A stretch of DNA of 64,000 nt, from contig JADJMO010000025.1 in the NCBI GenBank assembly GCA_016709545.1, positions 62,001-126,000 on the forward strand, written 5' to 3'. The DNA comes from Myxococcales bacterium. GTDB lineage: Bacteria; Myxococcota_A; Polyangia; Polyangiales; JADJMO01. The notes under the pieces are model-generated. The model was not told where the DNA came from, did no database searches, and saw only the letters and a program-made list of their open reading frames with translations. Shown one piece after another: positions 39,132 through 48,526 of the stretch (positions are counted from its first letter, which is position 1; each line of letters starts with the position of its first letter). The translations under genes and the position numbers were made by a program.

Positions 39132-41729
39132 GGCCGCGGTGACGGGCCCAGCGTCCTCGTCGCGCGGGGGATGCTCGGAGCGGACCTGGGCGCCAGTGCG
39201 TGGCGCCGAGGTCCAGCGCGTGAGCGCGGCGACGGCCCACGTCGCGATCACGGCGAGCACGACGATCGCCAGAGTCTTCCCGTCGAGAGCCTCGAGCCCG
39301 AGGAATCGACGAAGGCCCGGAATGGTGACGGCGGCGCCCTGCAACGCGATCCCCGCGACGATCGACACGTGGAGCACCCAGTTCTTCGGGCGGTCCGCGA
39401 CGACGAGCCGCGCGGGATAGACGCTCACGAGCTTGCCCACCGATTCGTAGAGGAACACGACCGTCTGGGTGACGATGAGACCGAAGCCGAAGGCAGGGAG
39501 CATCAGCAGGAGCGCGATGCCGAGCGCTCCCTTGAAGGCGCCCGTCACCAGGATGAAGCGGCCCGACGCCCGATCGAGCAGGCCGCTCGACGGCGGCCGG
39601 GGCGGGAGAGCCATCTGTCCGGGGGTGCGATCGAGGGCGAGCGCGAGCGCGGGTGGACCGTCGCCCAGGAAGTTGATCCACAGCAGCTGGAGCGCCGTGA
39701 GCGGCAAGAGGAGCATCCCCGTCGTGTCGCGGTAGCCCTTCACGTGGGCGACGACCGCGCCCGTCACCACGAGCACCATGAGCGCGACGTTGGTCGAGAA
39801 CGTGAACCGGATGAAGGTCTGGATGTTCTCGTAGATGCCGCGTCCCTCCTCGATGGCACCGACGATCGTCGCGAAGTTGTCGTCGAGGAGGACGAGGTCG
39901 GCGACCTCGCGCGTCACGTCGCTGCCACGCTTTCCCATCGCGATCCCGACGTCGGCGCGCTTCAGCGCCGGCGCGTCGTTCACGCCGTCGCCCGTCATCG
40001 CGACGATCTCGCCGTCCGCCTGGAGAGCCTCCACCAGCTTCAGCTTGTGGGCGGGGCTCACGCGCGCGAAGACGTTGGCCGTCCGCGCCGCTTGCCGGAG
40101 CTGTTCGACGGAGTAGGTGTCGATGTCGGCGCCCGACAGGACCGTGGGAGAGGGGATTCCGATGACCTCGGCGACCGCGCGCGCCGTGCCGGGGTGGTCG
40201 CCCGTGATCATCAGGACGCGAACGCCCGCTCGCTGCGCCGTCTGGATCGCCTCCGCGATCTCCGCGCGCGGCGGATCCCAGAGCATCACGAGGCCAAGGA
40301 ACTGGAGCCTCTCCTCGGGCTCGGCCTCGGCGCTGGAACGCGCGAGCGCGAGGACCTTGTACCCGCGCCCCGCCGCCGACTCCGAGCGCTCTGCCCACTG
40401 CGCCCGCGCCTCGGCCGACATCTCGCAGAGGTCGAGGAGCACCTCCGGCGCGCCCTTGAGGTAGCTCGTGCGTCCGCCGGTCCCTTCGACGGTGACCCGC
40501 ATGTACTTCCAGGCGCTGTCGAACGGGCGACTCTCGACCCGGGCGTGCGCGCTTCGCTCGGCCGCTGGATCTTTGCCCTGCGCCCGCGCGTACGAGAGGA
40601 GCCCGAGCTCGAGCGGATCGCCTGCCGCCGCCTCGGTGTCCGCGTCGTTCGCGAGCACCATCGCGCGCAGGGCTCCCTCGGGGTCGTCGGACGCGAGCTC
40701 GCGGACGACCATGCTCTCTTCGGTCAAGGTCCCCGTCTTGTCGGTCGCGATCACCGTGACCGATCCCAGGGCCTCCACGGCGCTGAGGCGGCGCACGAGG
40801 GCGTTGCGCCGCGCCATGCGTTGCACGCCGAGGGCGAGCGTCAAGGTCACGACCGCCGGCATGCCTTCCGGGATCGCGGCGATCGCGAGCGCGACCGCGA
40901 ACATCACGACCTCGTCGAGTCGTCCGATGCCTTCGGTCAACGTCCCGGCGACGACGAGGAGGACGGCCAGGCCGGACACCCAGAACGCGAGCTGCTTGCC
41001 GAGGCTGCCGAGGCGCCGCTCGAGCGGGGTCGGTTCGGGCTTGATCTCGCCGAGCATCGTCGCGATCTTGCCCATCGCGCTCCTCGGGCCCGTCTCCGAG
41101 ACGCGGAACTCTCCCTTGCCGCGCACCACGAGCGTGCCGCTGTGGAGCGGTGCCTCGACCGCCTTCTCCACCGGGACGGACTCCCCCGTCAGGACCGCCT
41201 CGTCGGTCATGACGCCTTCTCCCGAGAGGAAGGTCCCATCCGCGGGGATCCGGTCTCCCGCCTCGATGCGCACCACGTCGCCAGGGACCAGCGAGACGCT
41301 GGGGATCTGGAGGAGCTTGCCGTCACGCATCGCCCAGACCTCGGACGCGGTGAGCGCCTTCAGCTGACCGAGCGCCTTGTCCGAGCGGTACTCCTGGAAC
41401 GAGCCAAGACCGGCGTTCAGGAGCACGACGACGGCGATGACGAAGCCCTCGACGGGCCACCCTTTCCAGTGCTCGTAGATCCAGACGCCGACGTCGAACG
41501 CGATGGCGAAGAGGAGGATGTAGATGAGGGGGCTGCGGAGCTGCCGCACGAAGCGTCGCCACAGCGGGGTCGGTGGCGTCTCCGGCAAGGCGTTCGGGCC
41601 ATGCTTCGCGAGGAGGCGTTCGGCCTCCGCGGTGGTGAGCCCGGGCGCCGCCGTGGCGGAGGTGTCTTCGTCACTTCGCTTGGCGGTCGAGTTCGTCACA
41701 GCGGCTGTCGCTGCCGGAGCACGCCCCAT
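39114..41729 (-). CDS. P-type (P2-like) cation-transporting ATPase
   Basis: 871 aa. N-terminal cation-ATPase domain (TTAEAERLLAKHGPNALPE), about eight to ten membrane segments, actuator TDEAVLTGES, the PEGMPA ion-site motif in M4, phosphorylation site DKTGTLT, nucleotide region KGAPE, MITGDHPGTA and hinge TGDGVNDAPALK. The PEGMPA motif and late-helix pattern (ALQLLWINFLGDGPPALAL) fit the calcium/cation P2 group. The C-terminus VTAAVHGRP lies within a palindromic repeat. A promoter with a CACGTGGGGCG repeat is upstream. Confidence 0.9.
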   Translation of the reverse strand: MGRAPAATAAVTNSTAKRSDEDTSATAAPGLTTAEAERLLAKHGPNALPETPPTPLWRRFVRQLRSPLIYILLFAIAFDVGVWIYEHWKGWPVEGFVIAVVVLLNAGLGSFQEYRSDKALGQLKALTASEVWAMRDGKLLQIPSVSLVPGDVVRIEAGDRIPADGTFLSGEGVMTDEAVLTGESVPVEKAVEAPLHSGTLVVRGKGEFRVSETGPRSAMGKIATMLGEIKPEPTPLERRLGSLGKQLAFWVSGLAVLLVVAGTLTEGIGRLDEVVMFAVALAIAAIPEGMPAVVTLTLALGVQRMARRNALVRRLSAVEALGSVTVIATDKTGTLTEESMVVRELASDDPEGALRAMVLANDADTEAAAGDPLELGLLSYARAQGKDPAAERSAHARVESRPFDSAWKYMRVTVEGTGGRTSYLKGAPEVLLDLCEMSAEARAQWAERSESAAGRGYKVLALARSSAEAEPEERLQFLGLVMLWDPPRAEIAEAIQTAQRAGVRVLMITGDHPGTARAVAEVIGIPSPTVLSGADIDTYSVEQLRQAARTANVFARVSPAHKLKLVEALQADGEIVAMTGDGVNDAPALKRADVGIAMGKRGSDVTREVADLVLLDDNFATIVGAIEEGRGIYENIQTFIRFTFSTNVALMVLVVTGAVVAHVKGYRDTTGMLLLPLTALQLLWINFLGDGPPALALALDRTPGQMALPPRPPSSGLLDRASGRFILVTGAFKGALGIALLLMLPAFGFGLIVTQTVVFLYESVGKLVSVYPARLVVADRPKNWVLHVSIVAGIALQGAAVTIPGLRRFLGLEALDGKTLAIVVLAVIATWAVAALTRWTSAPRTGAQVRSEHPPRDEDAGPVTAAVHGRP

Positions 41730-41777
41730 GCCGCGCGACGCCGCGCAGGATCACCGTCGTCGCCCCTCTCGTGTCCT

Positions 41778-41821
41778 CACGTGGGGCGACCCACCGACGC
41801 CGAAACGCCCCACGTGGGGCG
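41778..41821. promoter_or_regulatory. CACGTGGGGCG direct repeat and 16-bp palindrome upstream of ATPase
   Basis: CACGTGGGGCG occurs at 41778-41788 and 41811-41821; the second copy is half of the perfect palindrome CGCCCCACGTGGGGCG (41806-41821). They lie 50-92 bp upstream of the ATPase start and may be operator sites. Nothing else was seen between the ATPase start and the poly-G tract. Confidence 0.4.
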
Positions 41822-41862
41822 CTCGTCGTGCGTCGCGCCTACCGGCCTCCGGACGGCACGCG

Positions 41863-42141
<279 letters not shown>

Positions 42142-44853
42142 CCACCCGCCGCCGCCGCGTACCCAGGAAGGCGACGACGAGCGCCACGGCCCAGGTCTGG
42201 GAGGGCGGACCCCCGACGGCGCACCCGCTCGACGCCTCCGCGGGCGCGGGCGCGACGCACTGGAGGAGGCCGATGTCGCAAACGAACCCGCCGGCGCAGT
42301 CCGCGGACGTCGCGCACTTCTGCAGGCACGCGCCCGCAGCGCACAGGTAGGGCGCGCACGATTTGGTGCTGCCGTCCGCGGCGGTGAGCTCCGTCGGGCC
42401 CGTGCACGCGGCGAGGACCGGCGCGCAGGTGCCGCGCGTCGCGGGCAGCTTGCACGACTCGGTGGCCCCCGTGCACGCGGTGTTGCAGCAGACGCCGCTG
42501 GCGCAGTGCCCGGTCTCGCACTCCGCGTCGGTCGTGCAGTCGATGCCGTTCGCGAGCGCGACGCGCATCAGGTACGTGTCGGGCGAGGGGTTCGACGCGC
42601 CGTCGAAGCCGCCGAAGAGCACGACGTCCGGGCCGAGCCGCGCGGCGACCGGGCGGTTCAGCGGCGGCAGGCCCTCGTTGGCGAGCTGCGCCCACGTGTT
42701 GCCGTCCCACAGCCACGACTCGGTGCCGATCACGTCGTACCGGTGACCCAGCACGAGCGCGTAGCGCCCGAGATCGACCGCCCCGTCGAGCAGCAGCGGG
42801 CGCGTGGACGAGAGGCTCCCGAGCTGGTCGAGCCCCGCCGCCTTCACCGAAGAGAACGCGCCGTCGGCGAACGACCACTGCGTCCCGAGCTCGGGGACCA
42901 CGAGGAGGCCTTTGCCATTGTGGCTCGTGAAGCCGCTCCAGTCCTGGCCGGTCACGACGGAGCCGCGACGCGGCGGGGCCTTGCCGATCGAGGTCCACGC
43001 GGTGCCGCTCCACGTGAACGCCTCGGTCCCCGCGAGGAGGACGGTGGTGCCGCCCACGCGCGCGAGCCGCGGCCGGTCCTCGGCGGGCGGCGTCGACGGC
43101 GTGACCTGCTTCCAGGTCGTGTGATCCCAGAGCCACGTCTCGTTCGACACGTCGGCCACGGTGCCGCCGAAGAGGACGGCCTTGTCGCCTGCCTCGGCGA
43201 ACGCGGCCCGGTAGCGCGGCGGCGGCGAGACGGCGGGCTTCTTCTCGACCCAGGCCTTCCCGTCGAACTCCCAGGTGTCGTTGAGCACGGTGCCGCCCCA
43301 CCCACCGAAGAGGACGGCGCGATCGCCGAGCGTCGCGAGGGAGGCGAAGCCACGGCCCGGCGGCCCGGCCCGGTTGGCCGGCTGGTTCCAGCCCTTTTCC
43401 CCGAACTGCACGAGGGTATCGAGCGCGCCGCCGACGGAGCGCCCGCCGAAGAACGAGATCGCGTCGCCGTACGTGGTGACCGAATACGAGACGAGCGTCG
43501 AGAACGTGGACGGCGGTGCGGTGGAGGTGGGGGCGCGGAGCGACCACGCGGCGCCGGTCCACTCGAAGCTGCCGCCGGGGCTGACGATCACCATCTTGCC
43601 CTTCACGCGGCCGAGCGCGGCGACGAGCCCGGGCGTCGAGGCGCCCGCGGTGCGGTCGGTCCACGCGGTGCCGTCGAAGGTCCAGGTCTGGAGGCCCCCG
43701 GCGTACCAGGCGACCGTGCCGTCGTCGCTGAACGAGGTGGTGCGGGCGTCGGCCGTGAGCGTGGGCGCCGGGGTCGAGGTGTTCTCGGTCCAGTCGGTCC
43801 CGTCGAAGACCCACGTCGAGCCGGCCGCCGGCTTGCCGCCGAGGAGCGCGAGCTTGCCGCCCGCGGCGACGAGCGCCCCGTAGGCGCGCGCGGGGGGACG
43901 GCGCGAGGGCGAGAGCTTGGTCCAGGTGGTGCCGTCGAACGACCAGGTGTCGTCGAGCACCTTGGTGAGCGTCGCGTCGACGCCGCCGAAGAGGATCGCC
44001 TTGCCGCCGATCGCGCCGAGCGCCGGCCCCTCACGCGCCTCGGGCGCAGACGCCGGCTTGAGCTCGGTCCAGCGCGCGCCGTCCCACTTCCACGTGTCGC
44101 CGAACACGGAGACGCCGGTGCCGCCGAACAGGAGGAGGTTGCCCGCGTGCTCGGCGAGGCCCGCCGCGATGCGCGCACCCGGGCCCACGGCGAGCCGCCG
44201 CCAGCGCGCGGTGCCGATGTACGGGTCGAGGAGCACCGGGAACGCGAGGCCCTCGGCGTCGAGCGACACGGTCAATCGATCGCCCACCAGGCGCAGGCTG
44301 GCCTGGCGACGCGTGCCGTGGGCGTCGACGGCGTAGGGGGCCGCGACGAACATCCGCTCGACGCCCGCCGCGTCCCGCAGCGAGAGGCCGCCCTGGCCGT
44401 CGTCGTGGACGGAGGCGAGCAGTGGCCCGCGCTCCATCCGGAAGGAGAAGGTGGTGGGCGCGGTCGCGTCGCGCAGCAGGTAGAGGAGCTCGGCGCCGGC
44501 GCCGTCGGAGAGGTACGCGGCGTCGGTGGCCGGCGCGACGTTCGGGTAGAGGGTGCGCGCGCCGAGGAGGGTGCGGGGCGAGGGGGCGTGGCGCTCGGGG
44601 ACGAGGCGCAGGGTCGCGCCCTCGACGCCGCGCACGGAGAGGACCCAGGCGCCGTCGGCGGTCGGGGCGGTCGTGAAGTCGAGGCCGGCGAAGGCGAGCC
44701 GCGCGGGCCCTCGAAGCGCGCGCGCAGGGTCGCGTCGTTGCGCGCGAGGCCCTCGATCGTGGTGAGCGTCGGCTCGGGGGTAGGGGCGGGGGAGGAGCAG
44801 CCGGCGACAGCGAGCGCCGCGGCGAGGGCAGGGAGGAGGGCGCGGCGGGGCAT
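42142..44853 (-). CDS. Kelch-like repeat lipoprotein with MYXO-CTERM-type tail, frameshifted, 3' end lost
   Basis: From the ATG at 44853 (signal LPALAAALAVAGC). The frame breaks near 44701-44712 in GCGGGCCC; one added base leads on to ARLAFAGLDFTTAPTADGAW. The body has about nine Kelch-like units of the kind ILFGGVDATLTKVLDDTWSF followed by DGTTWTKLSP. Near the end come Cys-rich EGF-like segments (CTTDAECETGHCASGVCC, CATSADCAGGFVC) and the tail SGCAVGGPPSQTWAV then VVAFLGTRRRR, a MYXO-CTERM-like signal for surface anchoring. The stop cannot be seen because the poly-G tract begins there. Probably a large surface protein for binding. Confidence 0.75.
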
Positions 44854-44916
44854 CGACCTCGGAGGCTATCCTGGAGGCCAGGCGTTGCGCGAGGCCGCCT
44901 TGCGCGAGGCTCGGCG

Positions 44917-44936
44917 GTTCACGGGCGCCCGTGAAC
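44917..44936. repeat. palindromic repeat copy 2 (perfect)
   Basis: GTTCACGGGCGCCCGTGAAC, perfect over 20 bp, in the gap upstream of the Kelch-like gene and downstream of the Cys-rich lipoprotein gene. Directly beside it is one arm of a 35-bp inverted repeat. Confidence 0.85.
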
Positions 44937-44970
44937 GCTCGCGGCGCTCGCCTCCGCCCTCACCGCCGTT
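44936..44970 (+). repeat. left arm of 35-bp perfect inverted repeat
   Basis: Exact reverse complement of 46236-46270. The right copy is the 3' end of the 46221-46919 gene, so the left arm is an inverted copy of that gene's last codons (Ala-Leu-Ala-Ala-Leu-Ala-Ser-Ala-Leu-Thr-Ala-Val). The 1.3 kb between the arms carries two genes. Confidence 0.85.
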
Positions 44971-45000
44971 GACGGGGCCTGGCGCCCGATGGAGCGCGCG

Positions 45001-45405
45001 TCACTTCGCGATGAAGCAGTGGTCGGCATTCATGCATCTCGGTTCCGTCCAGCCGACGTAGGAGCAGCAGTACTTGGCCGGGTGGCCGACCCCACAGCCG
45101 CCAGCCGCAGCTCCGCAGACGCATCGACCATCGACACAGTCGCCGGCGCACGGCCTTCCACCGCAACATGTGAAGCGTTCGCAGCGGCCAGGTTCCGCTG
45201 GCGCGCCGGGACCTGTGCAGAGGTTCGTCAGCCCGTCGAGCGAACAGGAAGGCGTGTCCTCGATGTCTGCTCCGCTGTCGACCACGGAGGCTTCACCGAT
45301 CGGTGTGCTGTCGAGCGGCTCGGCGTCCGCTGCCGCGGGTTGCTGGACTCTTGCGCCGCAACCAAGCAGGACCGCGACCGCCGCTGCTGCAAGTCGCCTT
45401 GCCAT
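45001..45405 (-). CDS. Cys-rich lipoprotein
   Basis: 134 aa from the ATG at 45405; signal LAAAAVAVLLGC. A short acidic linker precedes a domain with about 16 Cys (CERFTCCGGRPCAGDCVDGR then CVCGAAAGGC, CCSYVGWTEP). The spacing resembles small EGF/whey-type knots but no named family fits. It lies inside the segment bounded by 35-bp inverted repeats, together with the barrel gene next to it. Confidence 0.65.
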   Translation of the reverse strand: MARRLAAAAVAVLLGCGARVQQPAAADAEPLDSTPIGEASVVDSGADIEDTPSCSLDGLTNLCTGPGAPAEPGRCERFTCCGGRPCAGDCVDGRCVCGAAAGGCGVGHPAKYCCSYVGWTEPRCMNADHCFIAK

Positions 45406-45449
45406 CAGACAGCGGATTGTGAACCGCCCAGGCCGACCCGATCCAGGCG

Positions 45450-45469
45450 GTTCACGGGCGCCCGTGAAC
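45450..45469. repeat. palindromic repeat copy 3 (perfect), overlapping a second palindrome
   Basis: The perfect 20-mer, upstream of the Cys-rich lipoprotein start. A second perfect palindrome, GTGAACGCGTTCAC, overlaps at 45464-45477. The 187-bp gap holding them contains no gene I can support. Confidence 0.85.
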
Positions 45470-45592
45470 GCGTTCACCTGCGTGACCTGCCCACCCGTCG
45501 AGACGATGGCCACGACCTCGGGGGTCATCGGTGCGCTCTCCTCGAAGTCTCTGGGAGCAGCATCTCGTGCTGCGTCTTCACCTGGGCGGAGA

Positions 45593-46156
45593 TCATGGCA
45601 AGAAGTGCCACCCGACCTGCGCGTAGAGTTGCGCAACCCCTACGTACTGTCGATAGCCAAAGACACCGCCGCCCCAGATGCCCGACTGGACAAAGAGGCC
45701 GAGCGGAACATATGTCAACACATAGGAGCCGTCGACGACAAACCCTGCTCCATCAAGTTTGGAGTCGTAAGCTGCTCCAAGACCCAAGACAATCCTATGT
45801 TCAAGCTGGTGACTGTCGCCCCCAAAGCTTGCGCATAGCCGCCCGTCGACCAAATGTGACGCCGGCTCCCGGGAGAGCTCCTTGTCAATGTAGAGCCGCC
45901 GCTGATAGCGGCCTTCAAGGCCAGCCCGCCAGTGGTTGCCCTGCAGGCCTATGCCCAGCGAAACGGGGATGCCCCACGACCTGCCGCCGTCGTAGTGCGA
46001 TCCAAACCAGCCGATGCCGACGCCGACATCGACGTCGCCGTACAGCGAGACCGCCGCCAGAAGGACCGCCGCTATCAAGGGAGGTCTCCAACTGCTCTGA
46101 CGTGCGCGAATTGATGCTCGCGTGTGCCTGCAGCCTCGGCCTCCCAGGTGCTGCAA
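45593..46156 (-). CDS. small outer-membrane barrel-like protein, paralog A
   Basis: 187 aa from the ATG at 46156; a TTG near residue 25 may be the true start, just ahead of the hydrophobic segment IAAVLLAAVSLYG. The mature part has Gly-rich alternating strands (GVGIGWFG, SWGIPVSLGIGLQG, LEGRYQRRLYIDKEL) and ends YAQVGWHFLP, a typical barrel end. It is clearly related to the gene at 47218-47724, sharing SWG-PVS-G-GLQ, YQRR and DSKLDG. GC is lower than in flanking genes. Function unknown. Confidence 0.65.
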   Translation of the reverse strand: MQHLGGRGCRHTRASIRARQSSWRPPLIAAVLLAAVSLYGDVDVGVGIGWFGSHYDGGRSWGIPVSLGIGLQGNHWRAGLEGRYQRRLYIDKELSREPASHLVDGRLCASFGGDSHQLEHRIVLGLGAAYDSKLDGAGFVVDGSYVLTYVPLGLFVQSGIWGGGVFGYRQYVGVAQLYAQVGWHFLP

Positions 46157-46218
46157 GACAGGACGTCACTACGCACGGCTACGCCATGCAGATCGCTGGC
46201 CGCCACCACACCCACCGC

Positions 46219-46238
46219 GTTCACCTGCGCCCGTGAAC
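46219..46238. repeat. palindromic repeat copy 4 (two mismatches)
   Basis: GTTCACCTGCGCCCGTGAAC. It forms the last codons (Val-His-Gly-Arg-Arg-stop) of the 46221-46919 gene, just as copy 1 ends the ATPase gene. Confidence 0.7.
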
Positions 46239-46919
46239 GGCGGTGAGGGCGGAGGCGAGCGCCGCGAGCGCGTCGGCGGGCAGCTCGAGGCGCAGCTTGG
46301 CGGGCGCGCCGGGCTTGGTGGCGACGGCCACCACGGTGGCGCTCGCCGCTCCGGCCTTGCGCAGGGCGGCCTGCAGGCGGGTGGCGAGCGAGCGCTCCTC
46401 GGCGGTGGTCGTGCGACCGCGGGGGCGAGCGACCTTCTTCGCGGCCCGCTGCTTCTGGGCGAGCGCCAGGATCTCGCGGGTGGTGGCCTTGGCGGGGTCG
46501 AGCTTGCCGAGGACCTTCGCGTCGATCTTCTGCGGCGTGTCGGTGGCGGAGGTGGCGTCGGCGAGCGCGAGGAGGGCGTGGGCCTTCTCCTTGCCCCAGC
46601 GGAGCGCGTCCCGGCGCGGGAGGCGCTCGACGATGGCGATGAGCTCGGTGGCGGTGGTCGGCGCGATGCCGAGGCCCTGCTTGCACAGCTCGGTGAAGCC
46701 GCGGTGGCCGAGGAGGGTGGGGATGGGGTCCTTGCGCAGCCGCAGGAGCGCCTCGCCGATGTCGTAGAAGGCCTCGGTGATCTCCGCCTTGCGGCGCTTG
46801 ATGAGCGCGACGTCCTCGCGAGCCTGCTTCAGGAGGCGCGTGCGGGCAGCGGCGGCGGTCGCGGCGGCGCGCTCGGCGAGGGCAGGGGAGAGCTTGCGGG
46901 CGGTCTTCTTCGCGGGCAT
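46221..46919 (-). CDS. Lys/Ala-rich helical protein, possibly DNA-binding
   Basis: 232 aa from the ATG at 46919. Basic N-terminus (PAKKTARKLSPALAERAA), then ALIKRRKAEITEAFYDIGEA then LLRLRKDP and an HTH-like stretch (LCKQGLGIAPTTATELIAIV). A Lys/Arg-rich middle (AQKQRAAKKVARPRGRTT) and helical C-terminus follow. A DNA-binding role is inferred from charge and the HTH-like piece. Its 3' end (46236-46270) is the right arm of the 35-bp inverted repeat. Confidence 0.6.
   Translation of the reverse strand: MPAKKTARKLSPALAERAAATAAAARTRLLKQAREDVALIKRRKAEITEAFYDIGEALLRLRKDPIPTLLGHRGFTELCKQGLGIAPTTATELIAIVERLPRRDALRWGKEKAHALLALADATSATDTPQKIDAKVLGKLDPAKATTREILALAQKQRAAKKVARPRGRTTTAEERSLATRLQAALRKAGAASATVVAVATKPGAPAKLRLELPADALAALASALTAVHGRR
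46236..46270 (-). repeat. right arm of 35-bp perfect inverted repeat
   Basis: Exact reverse complement of 44936-44970. Together the arms bound a 1.33-kb segment with the Cys-rich lipoprotein and barrel A genes. Confidence 0.85.
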
Positions 46920-47008
46920 GCGGGGAGGATGGTGCCGCGCGACGGTCGCGCTGACAACGGGGGCACGGTCTCGGTGGGATCGTCCCAGGATGTTGACGGG
47001 GCGAGGGG

Positions 47009-47162
47009 CGTCTACGCGAAGGTCATCCTGATCCTCTCGGAGGTCCACGAGGTTCCGCAGGCATTCGTGCACGCCTTCGACGCCGAAAAGTGCATGGTGC
47101 AGGCCGGCAATTCGGAGTGTTGGATCCTCACTGTGCGGGAGATAGAGGAGGAGCCCACATGA
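47009..47162 (+). pseudogene. 3' fragment, copy of the 50495-51052 gene
   Basis: The frame ending at 47162 encodes YAKVILILSEVHEVPQAFVH and onward to REIEEEPT. Over these 49 residues 36 are identical to the C-terminus of the product of 50495-51052. The 5' two thirds of the gene are absent; similarity starts abruptly near 47009, about 90 bp from the start of the divergent 46221-46919 gene. It is a truncated duplicate and unlikely to be expressed. Confidence 0.75.
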
Positions 47163-47217
47163 CACACTGCGCAGGCCAGGGATCGCTCTCGGCGAGAGTG
47201 GTGGTGCTGCTCGCCGA

Positions 47218-47724
47218 TCAGAGAAAGAAGCGCCACCCGAACTGGACATAGAGCTGGGCTACCTCCTGACGCATTCGATACGCGAACACGGTTCCACCCC
47301 AGGCCCCGGTTCGCACATAGAGGCCCGAGTCGAGGTGCGTCAGCGTGTAGGCTGCGTCCGCCAGGACGCCGAATCCATCGAGCTTGGAGTCGTGAGCGGC
47401 GCCGACACCCACGCCGAATCGATGCTCGAACGGGCTGCTGACGCGCCCGAATCCTCCGCGAACGAACGCCTGGAACAGGTTGGAGCCAGGCGTATTCGCC
47501 AGCTCCCGATCGAGGAACACTCTGCGCTGGTAGCGGGCCTCGAGCCCCCCTTGCCAAGGGCCCTCCTGGAGCCCGAGGCCGATCGAGACGGGAACGCCCC
47601 ATGAGGTGGCGCCCTGATTGGGTGGCCCGAACGCTCCCACCCCCAGACCAACGCCTCCGTCTCCGTAGACGGATGCCGCAGCGAGGAGCCACGCTGCTGT
47701 CACGACGCTGCGCCTACGCCGCAT
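47218..47724 (-). CDS. small outer-membrane barrel-like protein, paralog B
   Basis: 168 aa from the ATG at 47724; basic start MRRRRSVVTAAWLLAAASVYG. Gly-rich alternating strands (GLGVGAFG, SWGVPVSIGLGLQEG, LEARYQRRVFLDREL) and a terminal YVQFGWRFFL. Related to paralog A at 45593. The gene fragment just downstream (47009-47162) and an intact relative of it at 50495 suggest duplication of a block. The 262-bp gap upstream (47725-47986) holds nothing I can support. Confidence 0.68.
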   Translation of the reverse strand: MRRRRSVVTAAWLLAAASVYGDGGVGLGVGAFGPPNQGATSWGVPVSIGLGLQEGPWQGGLEARYQRRVFLDRELANTPGSNLFQAFVRGGFGRVSSPFEHRFGVGVGAAHDSKLDGFGVLADAAYTLTHLDSGLYVRTGAWGGTVFAYRMRQEVAQLYVQFGWRFFL

Positions 47725-47986
47725 GGTCGGATGCGGGCGGTGGGGCCGCGCTTGGCGAAGTCGAGCTGGCGGGCGTACGTCATCGCAGGCACCTCAGGAC
47801 CACACTGCGATGACAACCAGTGCTGGGAGGTGACCCGCGGCATCGAGCGAGAAGGGCCACCCCGCGCTGTTCGTCTGCATCGCTTGGCCAGTCTACAGCT
47901 GCGCGTTCTCTGCGAACACTGGAACCGCGTCGTCGCGCCCTCGAGGTGGCCAGGAAGCCCCACTCCTTGCCGACATGAGCAGCCCG

Positions 47987-48526
47987 CTATTTGCCGAGCA
48001 CGGCCCGAAGTGCCGCGTATCGACTGCAGTCAGCCTCCGCCCCGGGCATGCAGGCGCGGTGGTACGAGACCAACGCCTTCTCGCGGTCGCCGGCGGCGAT
48101 CTGAGCCTTGCCGAGGTCACTGCATGCGGACGGTGACCCCGCTTCGCATGCCCGTATCAGCGTGCCATCCGTCGCAGAGAAGGTGACCGGCTTTCGGCTG
48201 TAGACGAGAAACTCACATCCGTCACCGAGTCCATGAGCGCATGCGGCCTCGGCGAGCCCGATGAGCTCGCCCGCCTCGGCCGCCCCTATTCTGGGTATCA
48301 GTGCGTACTTGCAGAGCAGAGGATTCGCGGCGCAAGCCTTCCGCATGAGACCCCGTCCATCGTCCGTGTTCACTCCGGCCATGAGACCCGCATTGAAGCA
48401 GCTCAACGGGTCGTTTGCGGAGCACTGACCTTCACAGACGACTTGGCCGTCCTTCTGGCGGCAAGCAAACGGAGTCGCACGCCCGAGCCGACAGGCCTCG
48501 TCCCGCAGCACCAGCGGCGCCCTCAC
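47987..48526 (-). CDS. Cys-rich Sel1-like repeat protein, possible second half of 48523-49113
   Basis: 179 aa from a GTG at 48526 that overlaps the upstream stop. Repeating helical units with paired Cys: ANDPLSCFNAGLMAGVNTDD, EAACAHGLGDGCEFL, IRACEAGSPSACSDLGKAQI, similar to Sel1-like repeats of the Hcp type. There is no signal peptide, which is odd for a Cys-paired protein. The gene at 49243-50325 has the same Cys repeats behind a lipoprotein N-terminus, so this may be the C-terminal half of a single gene split from 48523-49113 by a one-base shift. Confidence 0.6.
   Translation of the reverse strand: MRAPLVLRDEACRLGRATPFACRQKDGQVVCEGQCSANDPLSCFNAGLMAGVNTDDGRGLMRKACAANPLLCKYALIPRIGAAEAGELIGLAEAACAHGLGDGCEFLVYSRKPVTFSATDGTLIRACEAGSPSACSDLGKAQIAAGDREKALVSYHRACMPGAEADCSRYAALRAVLGK

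Noticed and set aside
44917..46238. Integron attC-like cassette sites
   Set aside because: The palindromes are perfect and 20 bp, lack the GTTRRRY/RYYYAAC core pair and the asymmetry of attC, and no integrase is in the window.
46122..47008. Plus-strand open frame upstream of the 47009 fragment as the missing 5' part of the gene
   Set aside because: It is antisense to the Lys/Ala-rich gene and is Gly/Glu/Arg-rich without similarity to the 50495 product. Only the last 49 residues match.
48523..48525. Second in-frame TGA read as selenocysteine at the end of the 48523-49113 gene
   Set aside because: Reading through gives Arg/Trp-rich text without family similarity. The matching continuation is in another frame, so a frameshift or coupled start is the better view.
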